The notes under the pieces are model-generated. The model made no database searches and was not told the DNA's origin. It worked only from the letters and a program-made list of their open reading frames with translations. The translations under genes and the position numbers were made by a program. From Thermopolyspora flexuosa (GTDB lineage Bacteria; Actinomycetota; Actinomycetes; Streptosporangiales; Streptosporangiaceae), in NCBI RefSeq assembly GCF_006716785.1, contig NZ_VFPQ01000001.1, positions 1,488,001 to 1,552,000 of the forward strand: DNA of 64,000 nucleotides. Reading direction: 5' to 3'. Positions 18,301-26,277 of this stretch are shown here, piece after piece; position 1 is the stretch's first letter, and each line of letters opens with the position of its first letter.

Positions 18301-18603
18301 CTGGAGGCCAGGCTCATCACCTGGCTCAAGGAGCGGGGTCTGCGCCTGCCCGACGAGGCGCAGACGCTCATCCCGGAGGCGCACGCCCGCCCCGACTTCG
18401 TCTACCGCCTGCCCGGCGTCAACGTCGCGGTCTTCGTCGACGGCCCGGTCCACGACGCCGCCGACGTCGCCCAGCGCGACCGCGAGGCCGAGGAGCGCCT
18501 GCTCGACCTCGGCTGGGACGTCGTCCGCTTCCCGCACGACGGCGACTGGGCCGCGATCGCCCGCGAGTTCGAGCGCTACTTCGGCCCGGGAGTGAACACG
18601 TGA
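12322..18603 (+). CDS. Ser/Thr kinase - DEAD-like helicase - DUF1998 - nuclease-like fusion (DISARM DrmA/DrmB-related)
   Basis: 2093 residues. (1) Hanks kinase, residues 1-290, with all key residues: GTGNMGEV loop at 17, Lys43, Glu69, HRDLKPGN at 144, DFG at 164, APE at 193. (2) Linker rich in Pro/Arg to about 335. (3) Superfamily 2 helicase: TTGTGSGKS at 450 (Lys457), DELH at 576-579, TSATM at 610, and QRSGRAGR at 1363. A four-Cys module is split between CREC (806) and CLHC (918). (4) A zinc ribbon, CPAC...CRMC, near 1665-1690. (5) DUF1998/MZB-type region with CARGCYEC at 1933-1940. (6) C-terminal Vsr/DUF559-like fold: RPDFVY (Asp2025), VAVFVDG (Asp2040). DISARM normally has DrmA helicase and DrmB DUF1998 as separate proteins and no kinase. 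Next come DrmD-like and DrmMI-like genes, so a defence role is strongly inferred. No signal peptide; cytoplasmic. Confidence 0.88.
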   Translation: MNAGLVANRFRLLAPIGTGNMGEVYRAEDVAAADGEDRVVALKRILRSRSGVIIDSRSDLKAVQRFQREVRIMRRLRHPNLTRIIAGGVDEQDGRPYLAMELLDGELLSDLVAEQPELPIAWVAALGAQIADGLAAAHAAMVVHRDLKPGNVMLLRGGMVKILDFGIGRIIDDTEADGLTSTGVTVGTARYMAPEQFLSAAVTQAADLYALGCVLFELATGYPPFRGASAHELGDKHINDEPPKVSMLRSDVPEDIVRLIDRLLAKEPADRPADAVSVREALLPYALGETSPAPVPGWEDFDPVRHLTATRADGRTPRPRPEPERSPASRRAPAGMDVFAVHRRLIEDYRAFTEGGTVIRDDRIAAFVEEDLDAGSQWPTPWVSLNPSFASGGTIRELVEQQVLHEECANIFQEGKTKGGTSCDGTPLTLHRHQREAITAAQSGASYVLTTGTGSGKSLSYIVPIVDRVLKAREKEGPNARRRVRAIIVYPMNALVNSQMEELRKFLQDGYGPGKEPVTYARYTGQEDDEERKRIQNNPPDILLTNYVMLELMLLRPDERRSLIRMAEGLEFLVFDELHTYRGRQGADVGLLVRRVREACKAERLQCVGTSATMSSEDPGAYGAQEAAEDPRDVVARVASTLFGTEVRRENVIGETLVRATAGPPDRVPPERLNAPGAPRAYEDLVNDPLARWIESRFGLTEDGTGRLVRRRPAKIEEAAAELAAQTGVKVETCAEAIRDTLKAGAEARNPETGRPLFAFRLHQFLSKGDTVYVTLEDKQTRYMTRDYQLVQPGSDGKILLPLAFCRECGQEYLTVWRTERDGKIVYQARRDTVATGGRADDGYLYVDDDRPWPATLQEAIEARRLPESWLEIDEHGIETVRPSYRSRVPRAVTVDPYGVEGRGELKAAFIPSPFLFCLHCGVSYEQVRGKDFAKLATLDAEGRSSATSLISASIVRSLMEMPPEALDKKARKLLAFVDNRQDASLQAGHFNDFVQVAQLRGALYRAVLDAGEEGLRHEDLPDRVLEALALDPSEYTKGDDLPPSLARNAKRTLRDVIAFRLYLDLERGWRVTMPNLEQTGLLEIHYEDLDWIAAREERWANRHPRLREAEPGRRAEIMKVLLDEMRRGLAIDVQYFRDDFDSLQRASEERLVDPWRLTPSDRPRVGTAYPRASRPGLDRSGLFLSGHGKFGKYLRRVHFGRSLSADDAQLIIEDVLEVLAEAHLVTRVEVAPQQAGRRRRPAGPPVVGYRVSAAALIWRAGTGETGAHDPLTRTYASGDGPRVNTFFRDLYRDTARALAGLTAREHTAQVPLPERERREEAFRKADLKVLYCSPTLELGVDISDLNAVLMRNVPPTPANYAQRSGRAGRSGQPALVTTYCATGNSHDQYYFRRSDRMVAGVVTPPRLDLANEDLVRSHVQAIWLAESELKLGHSIPTIIDISYPEDSRRPNPPLPLVDSVQQVLRDEAVQRRAVAAAHRVLDDLFAGFDRASVTWLHDGWIEEKVRLAPEEFDRAFDRWRDLYRAALIDQYEQNRRVLDHTLTERDRKIAERRRHEAETRLRLLKNESLDSRSLLSDFNPYRYLASEGFLPGYSFPRLPLAAYIPTTGRRSGDGDYLQRPRFLAIREFGPGALIYHEGARYQVTRIQLPPDTTGDLVTGEAQRCPACGYHHEPADRDDRCRMCDTPLGVPTTGLLQLHTVYTTLRERISSDEEERRRAGFKLVTSYRFQDHGARPGRVDALVSDAEGRIATVSYGDSARVRVTNLRRLRAKPDEPDGYWLDPADGRWLNERDAAEASGDSSEMPVADADGNEKRRKIRVIPYVQDTRNILVLKLEQRLEVPMALSLMYALERGIEAAFELEDSELTSELLPSDDQPTDRILFTEAAEGGAGVLRLMQSQPGALARAAAEALAICHFDEEGNDLGGPHPDRPCARGCYECLLTYGNQIHHWAIDRHAVRDLLLRFARARAVPTGPGESRTEQLARLTAQADTALEARLITWLKERGLRLPDEAQTLIPEAHARPDFVYRLPGVNVAVFVDGPVHDAADVAQRDREAEERLLDLGWDVVRFPHDGDWAAIAREFERYFGPGVNT

Positions 18604-18694
18604 CCGGCCGCCGCGACCGCACCCCGGCCACCGTGACCGCCGGATCATCGGGACCGGCACATCCGTACCGCGACGACCATCCGAGGAACCGCAG

Positions 18695-21640
18695 ATGACG
18701 ACCGCCACATACACCCCCGGCTCCTTGGTCTCCGCCCGCGGCCGGGACTGGGTGGTGCTTCCCGAGAGCGAACCCGACATGCTCGTGCTGCGCCCGCTCG
18801 GCGGCACCGACGACGAGGTCGCCGCGGTCTTCCCGGCCTACGAGGAGGTCACCCCCGCCCGGTTCGCGCCTCCGTCGGCCGCCGACCTCGGCAACGAACG
18901 CGCCGCGGGCCTGCTCCGCTCCGCGCTGCGCATAGGCTTCCGCTCCGGTGCCGGGCCGTTCCGCTCCCTCGCCGGCATCGCCGTCGAACCCCGCGCCTAC
19001 CAGCTCGTCCCCCTGCTGATGGCGCTGCGCCAGCGCACCGTGCGCATGCTCATCTCCGACGACGTCGGCATCGGCAAGACGATCGAGGCCGCCCTGATCG
19101 CGGCCGAGCTGCTCGCCCAGGGCAGCGCCCGCCGCCTCGCCGTGCTGTGCTCACCTGCGATCGCCGAGCAGTGGCAGCAGGAGCTGCGCGACAAGTTCGG
19201 CATCGACACCGAGCTCGTGCTCGCCTCCACCGTCTCCCGGCTGGAACGCGACCTCGACCTCGGCCAGTCCCTCTTCGACCGCCACCCGAACGTCGTCATC
19301 TCCACCGACTTCATCAAGTCCGCCCGGCACCGCGACGACTTCGTCCGGCACTGCCCGGACCTGGTCATCGTCGACGAGGCACACACCTGCGTCGCCGCCG
19401 ACGACACCGCCTCCACCCAGACCCAGCTCCGCTACGAGCTGCTCCGCCGCATCGCCGCCGATCCCGAGCGGCACCTGCTGCTGGTGACCGCCACCCCGCA
19501 CAGCGGCAAGGAGAGCGCGTTCCGTAACCTGCTGGGCCTGATCCGCCCCGAGCTGGCCACGGTCGACCTCGGCACCGAGGAGGGCCGTGCCATGCTCGCC
19601 GCGCACTTCGTCGCCCGCAAACGCGCCGATGTGCGGGAATTCCTCACCAAGGAGGACGGGCTGCCGGACGACAGCCTCGCCGAGCAGACGTCCTTCCCCT
19701 CCGACCGGCTGTGGAAGGACGTGACCTACCGGCTCTCCCCGGCCTACCGCGAGCTCCTCCGGGACGCGATCGCGTACGCGGGGGAGCGGGTCACCGCCGC
19801 GGGCCGACAGGGCAAGCGGGAGACACGCATCGCCTGGTGGTCGGCGATCGCCCTGCTGCGCTCCCTGGTGTCCTCGCCGCGTGCCGCGGCCCAGACCTTG
19901 CGCACCCGCTCGGCCGCCGCCTCGGCCACCACCGCGGAGGAGGCGGACCGCCTCGGCGCTCCGCTCACCCAGGACTCGGCCGACAGCGACCACATGGAGG
20001 GCCTGGACGTCGCACCGGGAGCGCGTACCTCCGGCGTCCAGGCCGCGGACGCCGAGCCGGCGGACCCCGATGGTGGGAACACCCGCCTCGCCGAGCTCGC
20101 CGAGCGCGCCGCCGCTCTGGAAGGCCCCCAGCACGACAAGAAGCTGGCCACCCTCATCAGCCAGCTGAAGGCGCTGCTGAAGGAGGGCTACCACCCGATC
20201 GTGTTCTGCCGCTACATCCCCACCGCCGAGTACGTCGCCGACCATCTCAACGGCAGGCTCGGCAAGAAGACGATCGTCCGGGCCGTCACGGGCACCCTCT
20301 CACCGCAGCAGCGCCTGGAGCGCATCGAGGAGCTCGTCGACGCGGCAGGGGAGGACCCCGACGCCCGCCGCGTCCTGGTCGCCACCGACTGCCTGTCGGA
20401 GGGCGTCAACCTCCAGCACTACTTCGACGCCGTCGTCCACTACGACCTGGCCTGGAACCCCACCCGCCACGACCAGCGTGAGGGGCGGGTCGACCGGTTC
20501 GGCCAGAAGCGCGACAAGGTGAAGGTCATCACCATCTACGGCAGCGACAACGGCATCGACGGCAAGGTGCTGGAGGTGCTGCTGAAGAAACACCGCCAGA
20601 TCCGCAAGGACCTGGGCATCTCGGTCTCTGTGCCGGACGCCGCCGCGACCGGGGTCACCGACGCGATCGTCGAATGGCTGCTCATGCGCGGCCTCGACGA
20701 CAACGGCCAGCAGGCCCTGTTCGACATCGAGGAGCTCCAGCGGGTCGAGGAGCGTGCGGCGGCCCTGGAGGCGGAGTGGAACTCGGCCGCCGAGCGCGAA
20801 AAGGCCTCCCGCAGCCGGTTCGCCCAGCGCGCCATCCACCCGGAGGAGGTGGCCCGTGAGGTGGCCGCGATCCGGGAGACCCTGGGCCGCGCCGACGAGG
20901 TCCGCGGTTTCGCACGGCACGCCCTGTCAGCCCTGAACTGCGTGCTCGTCGAGGGGCCGGACGGCGACTTCACCGCCGACATCAGCGGCGCCCCGGCCGG
21001 CCTGCGGGACGCATTGGCCGCCGCGCGCGGCGGCGCCGAGGACGGCGGCCCGATCCGGTTCCGGAACACCCCCTCGGTGGCGCGCGGCGAGGCCGCGCTG
21101 GTCCGCACCGACCCGGTGGTGGGCGCCCTCGCCAACTACGTGCTCAACACGGCGCTCGACCCGAAGGCGAGCGGCCCTCGCCCCGCCCGCCGCTGCGGCG
21201 TCATCCGTACCACCGGGGTCGCCACCCGCACCACGCTCCTGCTGGTCCGCTACCGCTTCCACCTGACCCTGCCGTCCCGCTGGGGAGAACGCCGCCTCGT
21301 CGCCGAGGACGCCCGGGTGCTCGCCTTCGAGGGCGCGCCCGCCAACGCCGTCTGGCTGCCGCCCGACCGGGCGGTGAGCCTGCTCGACGTCACCGCCGAC
21401 GCCAACACCGACCCCACGTTCGGCGAACGCACCATGAACCGTGTCCTCGACGGCCTGGCCGCCGTCGATCCCCACCTCGACGAGTACGGCGAGCGGCTCG
21501 CGGCCGAGCTCCTCGCCTCCCACCGCCGCGTCCGCAGCGCCTCCGGCGAGATCGTCCGCGGCGTGTCCGTCACCGCCCAGAAGCCTGCCGACATCCTCGG
21601 TGTCTACGTCTACCTGCCCGTCTCCGGAGGTGGCGCCTGA
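18695..21640 (+). CDS. SNF2-family helicase, DrmD-like
   Basis: 981 residues. The N-terminal region (GSLVSARGRDWVVLPES) resembles the small beta domain found at the front of DrmD and related SNF2 proteins. Walker A is DDVGIGKT with Lys128, the DEAH box is at 227-230, TATPHSGKE follows, and the second RecA lobe ends with EGRVDRFGQ at 596-604. It should be an ATP-driven DNA translocase. The C-terminal 300 residues contain a charged helical stretch (EELQRVEERAAALEAEW). ATG preceded by GAGGAA, 91 bp after the helicase-kinase gene. Its TGA shares a base with the methyltransferase ATG, so the two are translationally coupled. Confidence 0.9.
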   Translation: MTTATYTPGSLVSARGRDWVVLPESEPDMLVLRPLGGTDDEVAAVFPAYEEVTPARFAPPSAADLGNERAAGLLRSALRIGFRSGAGPFRSLAGIAVEPRAYQLVPLLMALRQRTVRMLISDDVGIGKTIEAALIAAELLAQGSARRLAVLCSPAIAEQWQQELRDKFGIDTELVLASTVSRLERDLDLGQSLFDRHPNVVISTDFIKSARHRDDFVRHCPDLVIVDEAHTCVAADDTASTQTQLRYELLRRIAADPERHLLLVTATPHSGKESAFRNLLGLIRPELATVDLGTEEGRAMLAAHFVARKRADVREFLTKEDGLPDDSLAEQTSFPSDRLWKDVTYRLSPAYRELLRDAIAYAGERVTAAGRQGKRETRIAWWSAIALLRSLVSSPRAAAQTLRTRSAAASATTAEEADRLGAPLTQDSADSDHMEGLDVAPGARTSGVQAADAEPADPDGGNTRLAELAERAAALEGPQHDKKLATLISQLKALLKEGYHPIVFCRYIPTAEYVADHLNGRLGKKTIVRAVTGTLSPQQRLERIEELVDAAGEDPDARRVLVATDCLSEGVNLQHYFDAVVHYDLAWNPTRHDQREGRVDRFGQKRDKVKVITIYGSDNGIDGKVLEVLLKKHRQIRKDLGISVSVPDAAATGVTDAIVEWLLMRGLDDNGQQALFDIEELQRVEERAAALEAEWNSAAEREKASRSRFAQRAIHPEEVAREVAAIRETLGRADEVRGFARHALSALNCVLVEGPDGDFTADISGAPAGLRDALAAARGGAEDGGPIRFRNTPSVARGEAALVRTDPVVGALANYVLNTALDPKASGPRPARRCGVIRTTGVATRTTLLLVRYRFHLTLPSRWGERRLVAEDARVLAFEGAPANAVWLPPDRAVSLLDVTADANTDPTFGERTMNRVLDGLAAVDPHLDEYGERLAAELLASHRRVRSASGEIVRGVSVTAQKPADILGVYVYLPVSGGGA

Positions 21641-24600
21641 TGTCCGCCCGTGCCAGCACCCCCCCCACCGCCACGTTCGGCCCGGCGACCTCGCGAGCAA
21701 CGGGTCTGCGCAACCACGTCTTCACCGCCGTGTCCGCCGTGGGCGGCCTGCTCCCGCCCGACATGCTGATCCGCATCGCCGAGGACCGTGGCGTCCCGGG
21801 CAGCAAGCCCGCCGACTACCGCGTGGTCGGTTCCCGCTCGGTGCGCGACGAGGCCGAACGCCACTGGGACTACCTCAAGTCCATCTGGCAGGAGCTCCGG
21901 GAAAAGCTTCCGGTGGCGCCGGAGACCGAGACCCCGGCCGACCCCACCGGCGTTGCGATCAGCCAGTGGCTCGAGCCTCTCTTCGCCGAGCTGGGCTTCG
22001 GCGACCTGACGAAGGTCGCCCCGCCCGGTCTGCGCTCCGACGACGGCGAGAAGATCTTCCCCATCAGCCACCACTGGTCGCACGTCCCGATCCACATGGT
22101 CCCCTGGAACGTCGGCCTCGACCGGCGGCCGGCGCCCGGCGCGATCCCGCCGCATTCGCTGCTCCAGGAGTGCCTGAACCGGACCGAATCGCACCTGTGG
22201 GGCGTGGTCACCAACGGCCGCCGCCTGCGCCTGCTTCGCGACTCCAGCGCCCTCGCCACCGCCTCGTACGTCGAGTTCGACCTGGAGGCGATCTTCGACG
22301 GCGAGCTGTTCAGCGAGTTCGTCCTGCTCTACCGGATGCTGCACGTCTCCCGTTTCAAGGTCGAGGACGGCAAGTCGCCCTCGACGTGCTGGCTGGAGAA
22401 GTGGCGCGAGGAGGCGATCGCATCCGGCACCCGGGCGCTGGACCATCACCGCGACGGCGTGCAGCGGGCGATCACCGCCCTCGGCACCGGCTTCCTCCGG
22501 CACCCCGCCAACGAACGGCTGCGCGCCGACTTGGACGTGGACGCCTTCCACGTCGCCCTGCTCCGCCTCGTCTACCGGCTGATCTTCCTCTTCGTGGCGG
22601 AGGACCGCGGCCTGCTCCACCCGCCCGAGGCGAGCGAGGAGGCCCGTCTCCGGTACGCCAGGTACTTCTCCACCGCGCGGCTGCGCCGCCTGGCGAACCA
22701 GCGCCGTGGCACCGCGCACGGCGACCTCTACGAGGCGCTGCGCTTCGTCCTGAACGCCCTGGGCAACGAGAACGGCCTGCCGGAGCTGGGCCTGCCCGGC
22801 CTCGGCGGCCTGTTCGACGAGACCGACGCCGACGCGCCGCTGCGGGGCCTGTCCCTGTCCAACGCGGACCTGCTGGAGGCGGTACGCCACCTTTCCCGCG
22901 TCCGGGACGTGCACTCGGCCCGCTGGCGTCAAGTGGACTACCGCAACATGGGCGCCGAGGAACTCGGCTCCATCTACGAGTCGCTGCTCGAGCTCGTCCC
23001 CAAGCACAGCGCGATCGACCGCACCTTCGAGCTGGTCAACCGCCTCGGCAACGAGCGCAAGAGGACCGGCTCGTACTACACGCCGAGCTCGCTCATCGAG
23101 AACCTGCTCGACTCGACCCTCGACCCGGTGATCGACGACGCGCAGAAGCGCGGCGAGGAGAAGGCGGCCGCCGCCGGCGAGCCCGACCCCACCGAGCACA
23201 TCGTGGCCGAGCTGCTGTCCCTCACCGTCTGCGACCCGGCCTGTGGCTCGGGCCACTTCCTCGTCGCCGCCGCCCGCCGCATCGCCAAGCGGATCGCGGC
23301 GGTGCGGGAACGCAACCCCGAGCCCACGGTCGAGGCGGTACGGCATGCCATGCGCGAGGTGGTCACGCGCTGCATCTACGGTGTCGACCTCAACCCGATG
23401 GCGGTCGAACTGGCCAAGCTGTCGCTGTGGCTGGAGGCCCTTGAACCGGGAAAGCCGCTCGGTTTCCTCGACGCGCACATCAAGCAGGGCAACGCGTTGA
23501 TCGGGGCGACCCCTGCGTTGCTGCGCGACGGCATTCCGAACGCGGCGTTCAAGGCGATTGAGGGCGATGATCCGGACTATGCAAGGTTTCTGGAGGAGCA
23601 GAACGACCAGGAACGTGCTGGCCAAGTCGGCCTATTCGAGATGCACACGGCCACGAAAGTGGCCAACACCGCTTTCGCCTCCGGCTTGCGCAAGATTATG
23701 GCCGGACCATCCGGAAGTCTTGTCGACGTCCGTCGGCAGGCGGCGGAGTATCGTGCGTGGGAGCAGTCGGCGGAGTATATAAAAGCCCGTCACATCGCCG
23801 ACGCCTGGTGTGCTGCGTTCATGTGGCGCAAGACGAAGGACGCGCCGCCCCCGATAACCCATGAGGTATTCCGTGCCCTCCAGGACCCGGACGCCAAGGC
23901 CGCCCCGCAAGAGACACACGAGGAGATCGAACGGCTCCGCAGGCAATACGGCTTCTTCCACTGGCACTTGGCATTCCCAGACGTGTTCTCGGTTCCGGAA
24001 GGCGGCGTGGGTGAGGAGGTGAATCCAGATACCGGTTGGGTAGGGGGATTTTCATGTGTTCTCGGTAACCCGCCTTGGGACAAGGTGGACTTCGAAGACA
24101 AGAAATACTTCAGCGTTGTCGATCCATCGATCGCAGCTATCGCTGGCACTGCCCGACGAGCTCGGATAGCTCAGTGGATCGTGGAGAATCCCGAGGAAGG
24201 CAATCGCTATCTAGCCGAGCGCCGCAAGGTAAAAGCAACTTTGCACTTTGCTGGCAAGTCTGGTGTATTTCCTCATTGTCAGAGAGGGCTTAGCGTTAAG
24301 GGAGTGACCTCACTTTTCATAGATCATCTGTTCGTCGAGCGATTTTCTCAAATTGTTGCTCCGACGGGCCGGTTCGGATGTGTCATTCCCACGACGATAG
24401 CGACGGGAGCAGGATCGCAATACCTCTTTCGTAGCCTTTCTCAACGAGGGGCCATAGCTTCTCTATATGACTTCGAGAATCGGAAGCCGCTGTTTGTCGG
24501 AGTGCACTCGAGCTATAAGTTCTGCCTACTGTCGATGGTGGGTCGAGATTTGTATGAGCCTCGGGCCGAATTCGCCTTTTTTCTCGCAGACGTCTCTGAG

Positions 24601-25821
24601 CTCAACAACGTTGATCGTGTATTTGGGTTGAGTCCCGAAGAAATCTCCCTCATGAATCCCAATACGGGAAATCTGCCGATCTTTCGAACGCGTCGCGACG
24701 CTGATCTTACAGCTGCCATTTATAGCAGGATCCCTGTTTTGAGTAGGAACTCCGATCCTCATGCATGGCCTATCGACTTCGTTCCGACGATGTTCCATAT
24801 GACGGACGATTCGGACCTTTTCCGGACTCGTGATCAGCTGGAAGTCGAGGGCTGGGAGCTCCAGGGGAATGTGTTCGTCCGGGATGGGAAGCGGATGCTG
24901 CCGCTGTATGAAGCAAAAATGGCGCACCACTTTGACCATCGCTGGAACTCTTATTATGGTACGGGAAATGATGATCGGCGGCGCTTGACTTTAGATGAAA
25001 AGTGCGATCCATTGGCAGTGGTAAGTCCGCGTTACTGGGTCGCAGAAGATGGATTTATTGCGACCGTGAGGAAGAATAAGAACGTAGAAATTCCTGGAGT
25101 TGCTCTGCGTCTGGCGGAGTTGGGGTGGGACCGAGACTGGCTCTGTGGCTGGCGAGATGTATGCCGAACTACTGATGAGCGTACAGCTATTCCTGCATTC
25201 CTTCCGCGAGTCGCCGTGGGTCACACATTTCCCTTGATGCTCCCGCGCGTCTCGCCTGATCTCGCCGCAGCTCTTATAGCCGTGCAGAGTTCTCTGGTAT
25301 TCGACTTCGTGAGTCGCCAAAAAGTGGGCGGTATTCATATGGCTCTCATGGTCTGGAAGCAGCTACCTGTGCCGTCCCCCGAAATGCTTAAGCCTCATAC
25401 TTCATTTATTACGCCTCGAGTCCTCGAGCTTGTATACACCAACTACGAGATGGCTGGACTAGCGCATGATCTCGGCTGTTCGTCCGCACCCTTCCGCTGG
25501 GACGAAGAGCGGCGGGCACAGATTCGCGCCGAGCTGGACGCCTATTTCTTCCATCTCTACGGAATAAGCCGTCCGGACGTGGACTACATCCTGGAGACCT
25601 TCCAGTCCGAGAGCGGTGGCCTCAAGAACAACGAGATCGCCCGATACGGCAGGTACCGCACCAAGGAACTCGTCCTCGACGCCTACGACCGCATGGCCGC
25701 GGCGGGCGTCGACCTGGCCAGCCCTCTCGTCGATGGCGAGAACTACGTCTCACCGCTCACTCCGCCCCCGGGGCACGGGCCCCGGCACCCGGAGAGCGGC
25801 GGCGATGCGGGCCGCGTGTGA
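21640..25821 (+). CDS. N6-adenine DNA methyltransferase, DrmMI/PglX-like (Eco57I class)
   Basis: 1393 residues. SAM-binding motif I is VCDPACGSGHF at 530-540 and catalytic motif IV is NPPWD at 810-814, the N6-adenine class. GSYYTPSSLIE precedes motif I, as in PglX and type IIG enzymes. The N-terminal 480 residues are helical, and the C-terminal 550 should hold target recognition. There is no restriction-nuclease motif that I can point to. In DISARM class 1, DrmMI marks host DNA as self. From about 23.55 to 25.5 kb (residues about 640-1290) the GC content falls to near 50%, e.g. 28 of 60 at 24241-24300, against roughly 70% on both sides, although the frame stays open. That looks like a swapped specificity segment. 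Start overlaps the previous stop by one base. Confidence 0.9.
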   Translation: MSARASTPPTATFGPATSRATGLRNHVFTAVSAVGGLLPPDMLIRIAEDRGVPGSKPADYRVVGSRSVRDEAERHWDYLKSIWQELREKLPVAPETETPADPTGVAISQWLEPLFAELGFGDLTKVAPPGLRSDDGEKIFPISHHWSHVPIHMVPWNVGLDRRPAPGAIPPHSLLQECLNRTESHLWGVVTNGRRLRLLRDSSALATASYVEFDLEAIFDGELFSEFVLLYRMLHVSRFKVEDGKSPSTCWLEKWREEAIASGTRALDHHRDGVQRAITALGTGFLRHPANERLRADLDVDAFHVALLRLVYRLIFLFVAEDRGLLHPPEASEEARLRYARYFSTARLRRLANQRRGTAHGDLYEALRFVLNALGNENGLPELGLPGLGGLFDETDADAPLRGLSLSNADLLEAVRHLSRVRDVHSARWRQVDYRNMGAEELGSIYESLLELVPKHSAIDRTFELVNRLGNERKRTGSYYTPSSLIENLLDSTLDPVIDDAQKRGEEKAAAAGEPDPTEHIVAELLSLTVCDPACGSGHFLVAAARRIAKRIAAVRERNPEPTVEAVRHAMREVVTRCIYGVDLNPMAVELAKLSLWLEALEPGKPLGFLDAHIKQGNALIGATPALLRDGIPNAAFKAIEGDDPDYARFLEEQNDQERAGQVGLFEMHTATKVANTAFASGLRKIMAGPSGSLVDVRRQAAEYRAWEQSAEYIKARHIADAWCAAFMWRKTKDAPPPITHEVFRALQDPDAKAAPQETHEEIERLRRQYGFFHWHLAFPDVFSVPEGGVGEEVNPDTGWVGGFSCVLGNPPWDKVDFEDKKYFSVVDPSIAAIAGTARRARIAQWIVENPEEGNRYLAERRKVKATLHFAGKSGVFPHCQRGLSVKGVTSLFIDHLFVERFSQIVAPTGRFGCVIPTTIATGAGSQYLFRSLSQRGAIASLYDFENRKPLFVGVHSSYKFCLLSMVGRDLYEPRAEFAFFLADVSELNNVDRVFGLSPEEISLMNPNTGNLPIFRTRRDADLTAAIYSRIPVLSRNSDPHAWPIDFVPTMFHMTDDSDLFRTRDQLEVEGWELQGNVFVRDGKRMLPLYEAKMAHHFDHRWNSYYGTGNDDRRRLTLDEKCDPLAVVSPRYWVAEDGFIATVRKNKNVEIPGVALRLAELGWDRDWLCGWRDVCRTTDERTAIPAFLPRVAVGHTFPLMLPRVSPDLAAALIAVQSSLVFDFVSRQKVGGIHMALMVWKQLPVPSPEMLKPHTSFITPRVLELVYTNYEMAGLAHDLGCSSAPFRWDEERRAQIRAELDAYFFHLYGISRPDVDYILETFQSESGGLKNNEIARYGRYRTKELVLDAYDRMAAAGVDLASPLVDGENYVSPLTPPPGHGPRHPESGGDAGRV

Positions 25822-25860
25822 AGCGCCGAAGGACGGGTGAGGGCCGCGTCCCGGTGACGG

Positions 25861-26277
25861 TCAGGCCGCCGGGCATCGGTGGTCGGCCTGGCGGTTCGGG
25901 CAGCAGACGACGCCGCAGGTGAGGAAGCGGCCGCCGGTGAGCCAGAATCCCCACTGCACGTCGACGCCGCCCTCGAGCGAGGTGCGGGCGAGATGGAGGC
26001 GGAAGTCGAGGCCGATCGCGGCCTCGGCGTGCGGGGCGAGGAAGGACGGCTCCGCCGACTTGTAGCGCTCGGCGAGCCAGTCGAGCGCGTCGTCGACCTT
26101 GGTGAAGGTGGCGTCGATCCGGCGGGCGGGCTTCAGCAGCCAGTCGCAGGTGCGCATCGGGGGCAGGGGAGAGGCGAGGAACGGCGCGGGATCCTCGGGC
26201 GGGGGCGGCATGCGCCGCTCGGCCTCGTTGCGGAGGTCTTCCCCCATGCCCGTCCAGACATAGCAGTGCAGGTGCAT
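25861..26277 (-). CDS. Hypothetical 138-residue protein with Cys-rich tail
   Basis: I do not recognise this protein. It starts MHLHCYVWTGMG and has a charged helical middle (VDDALDWLAERYKSAE). The end, TCGVVCCPNRQADHRCP, holds four Cys that could bind a metal. ATG has AGGGAG six bases upstream and third-position GC is normal, so it is probably a real gene. It converges on the methyltransferase gene, with only 39 bp between the stops, and shares the spacer at 26278-26478 with the DUF6882 gene. It may belong to the host flank and not to the defence cassette. Confidence 0.72.
   Translation of the reverse strand: MHLHCYVWTGMGEDLRNEAERRMPPPPEDPAPFLASPLPPMRTCDWLLKPARRIDATFTKVDDALDWLAERYKSAEPSFLAPHAEAAIGLDFRLHLARTSLEGGVDVQWGFWLTGGRFLTCGVVCCPNRQADHRCPAA

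Noticed and set aside
24160-24220. tRNA-like string (ctcggatagctcagtgga) with a matching acceptor-like end ccgagc
   Set aside because: The span is only 61 nt, there is no T-loop or full anticodon arm, and it lies in frame inside the methyltransferase gene.
12322-25821. Reading the cassette as BREX/Pgl or a type I restriction system
   Set aside because: No PglZ phosphatase, BrxC/PglY ATPase, HsdS or HsdR is present. The SNF2 and DUF1998 helicases fit DISARM-type systems better.
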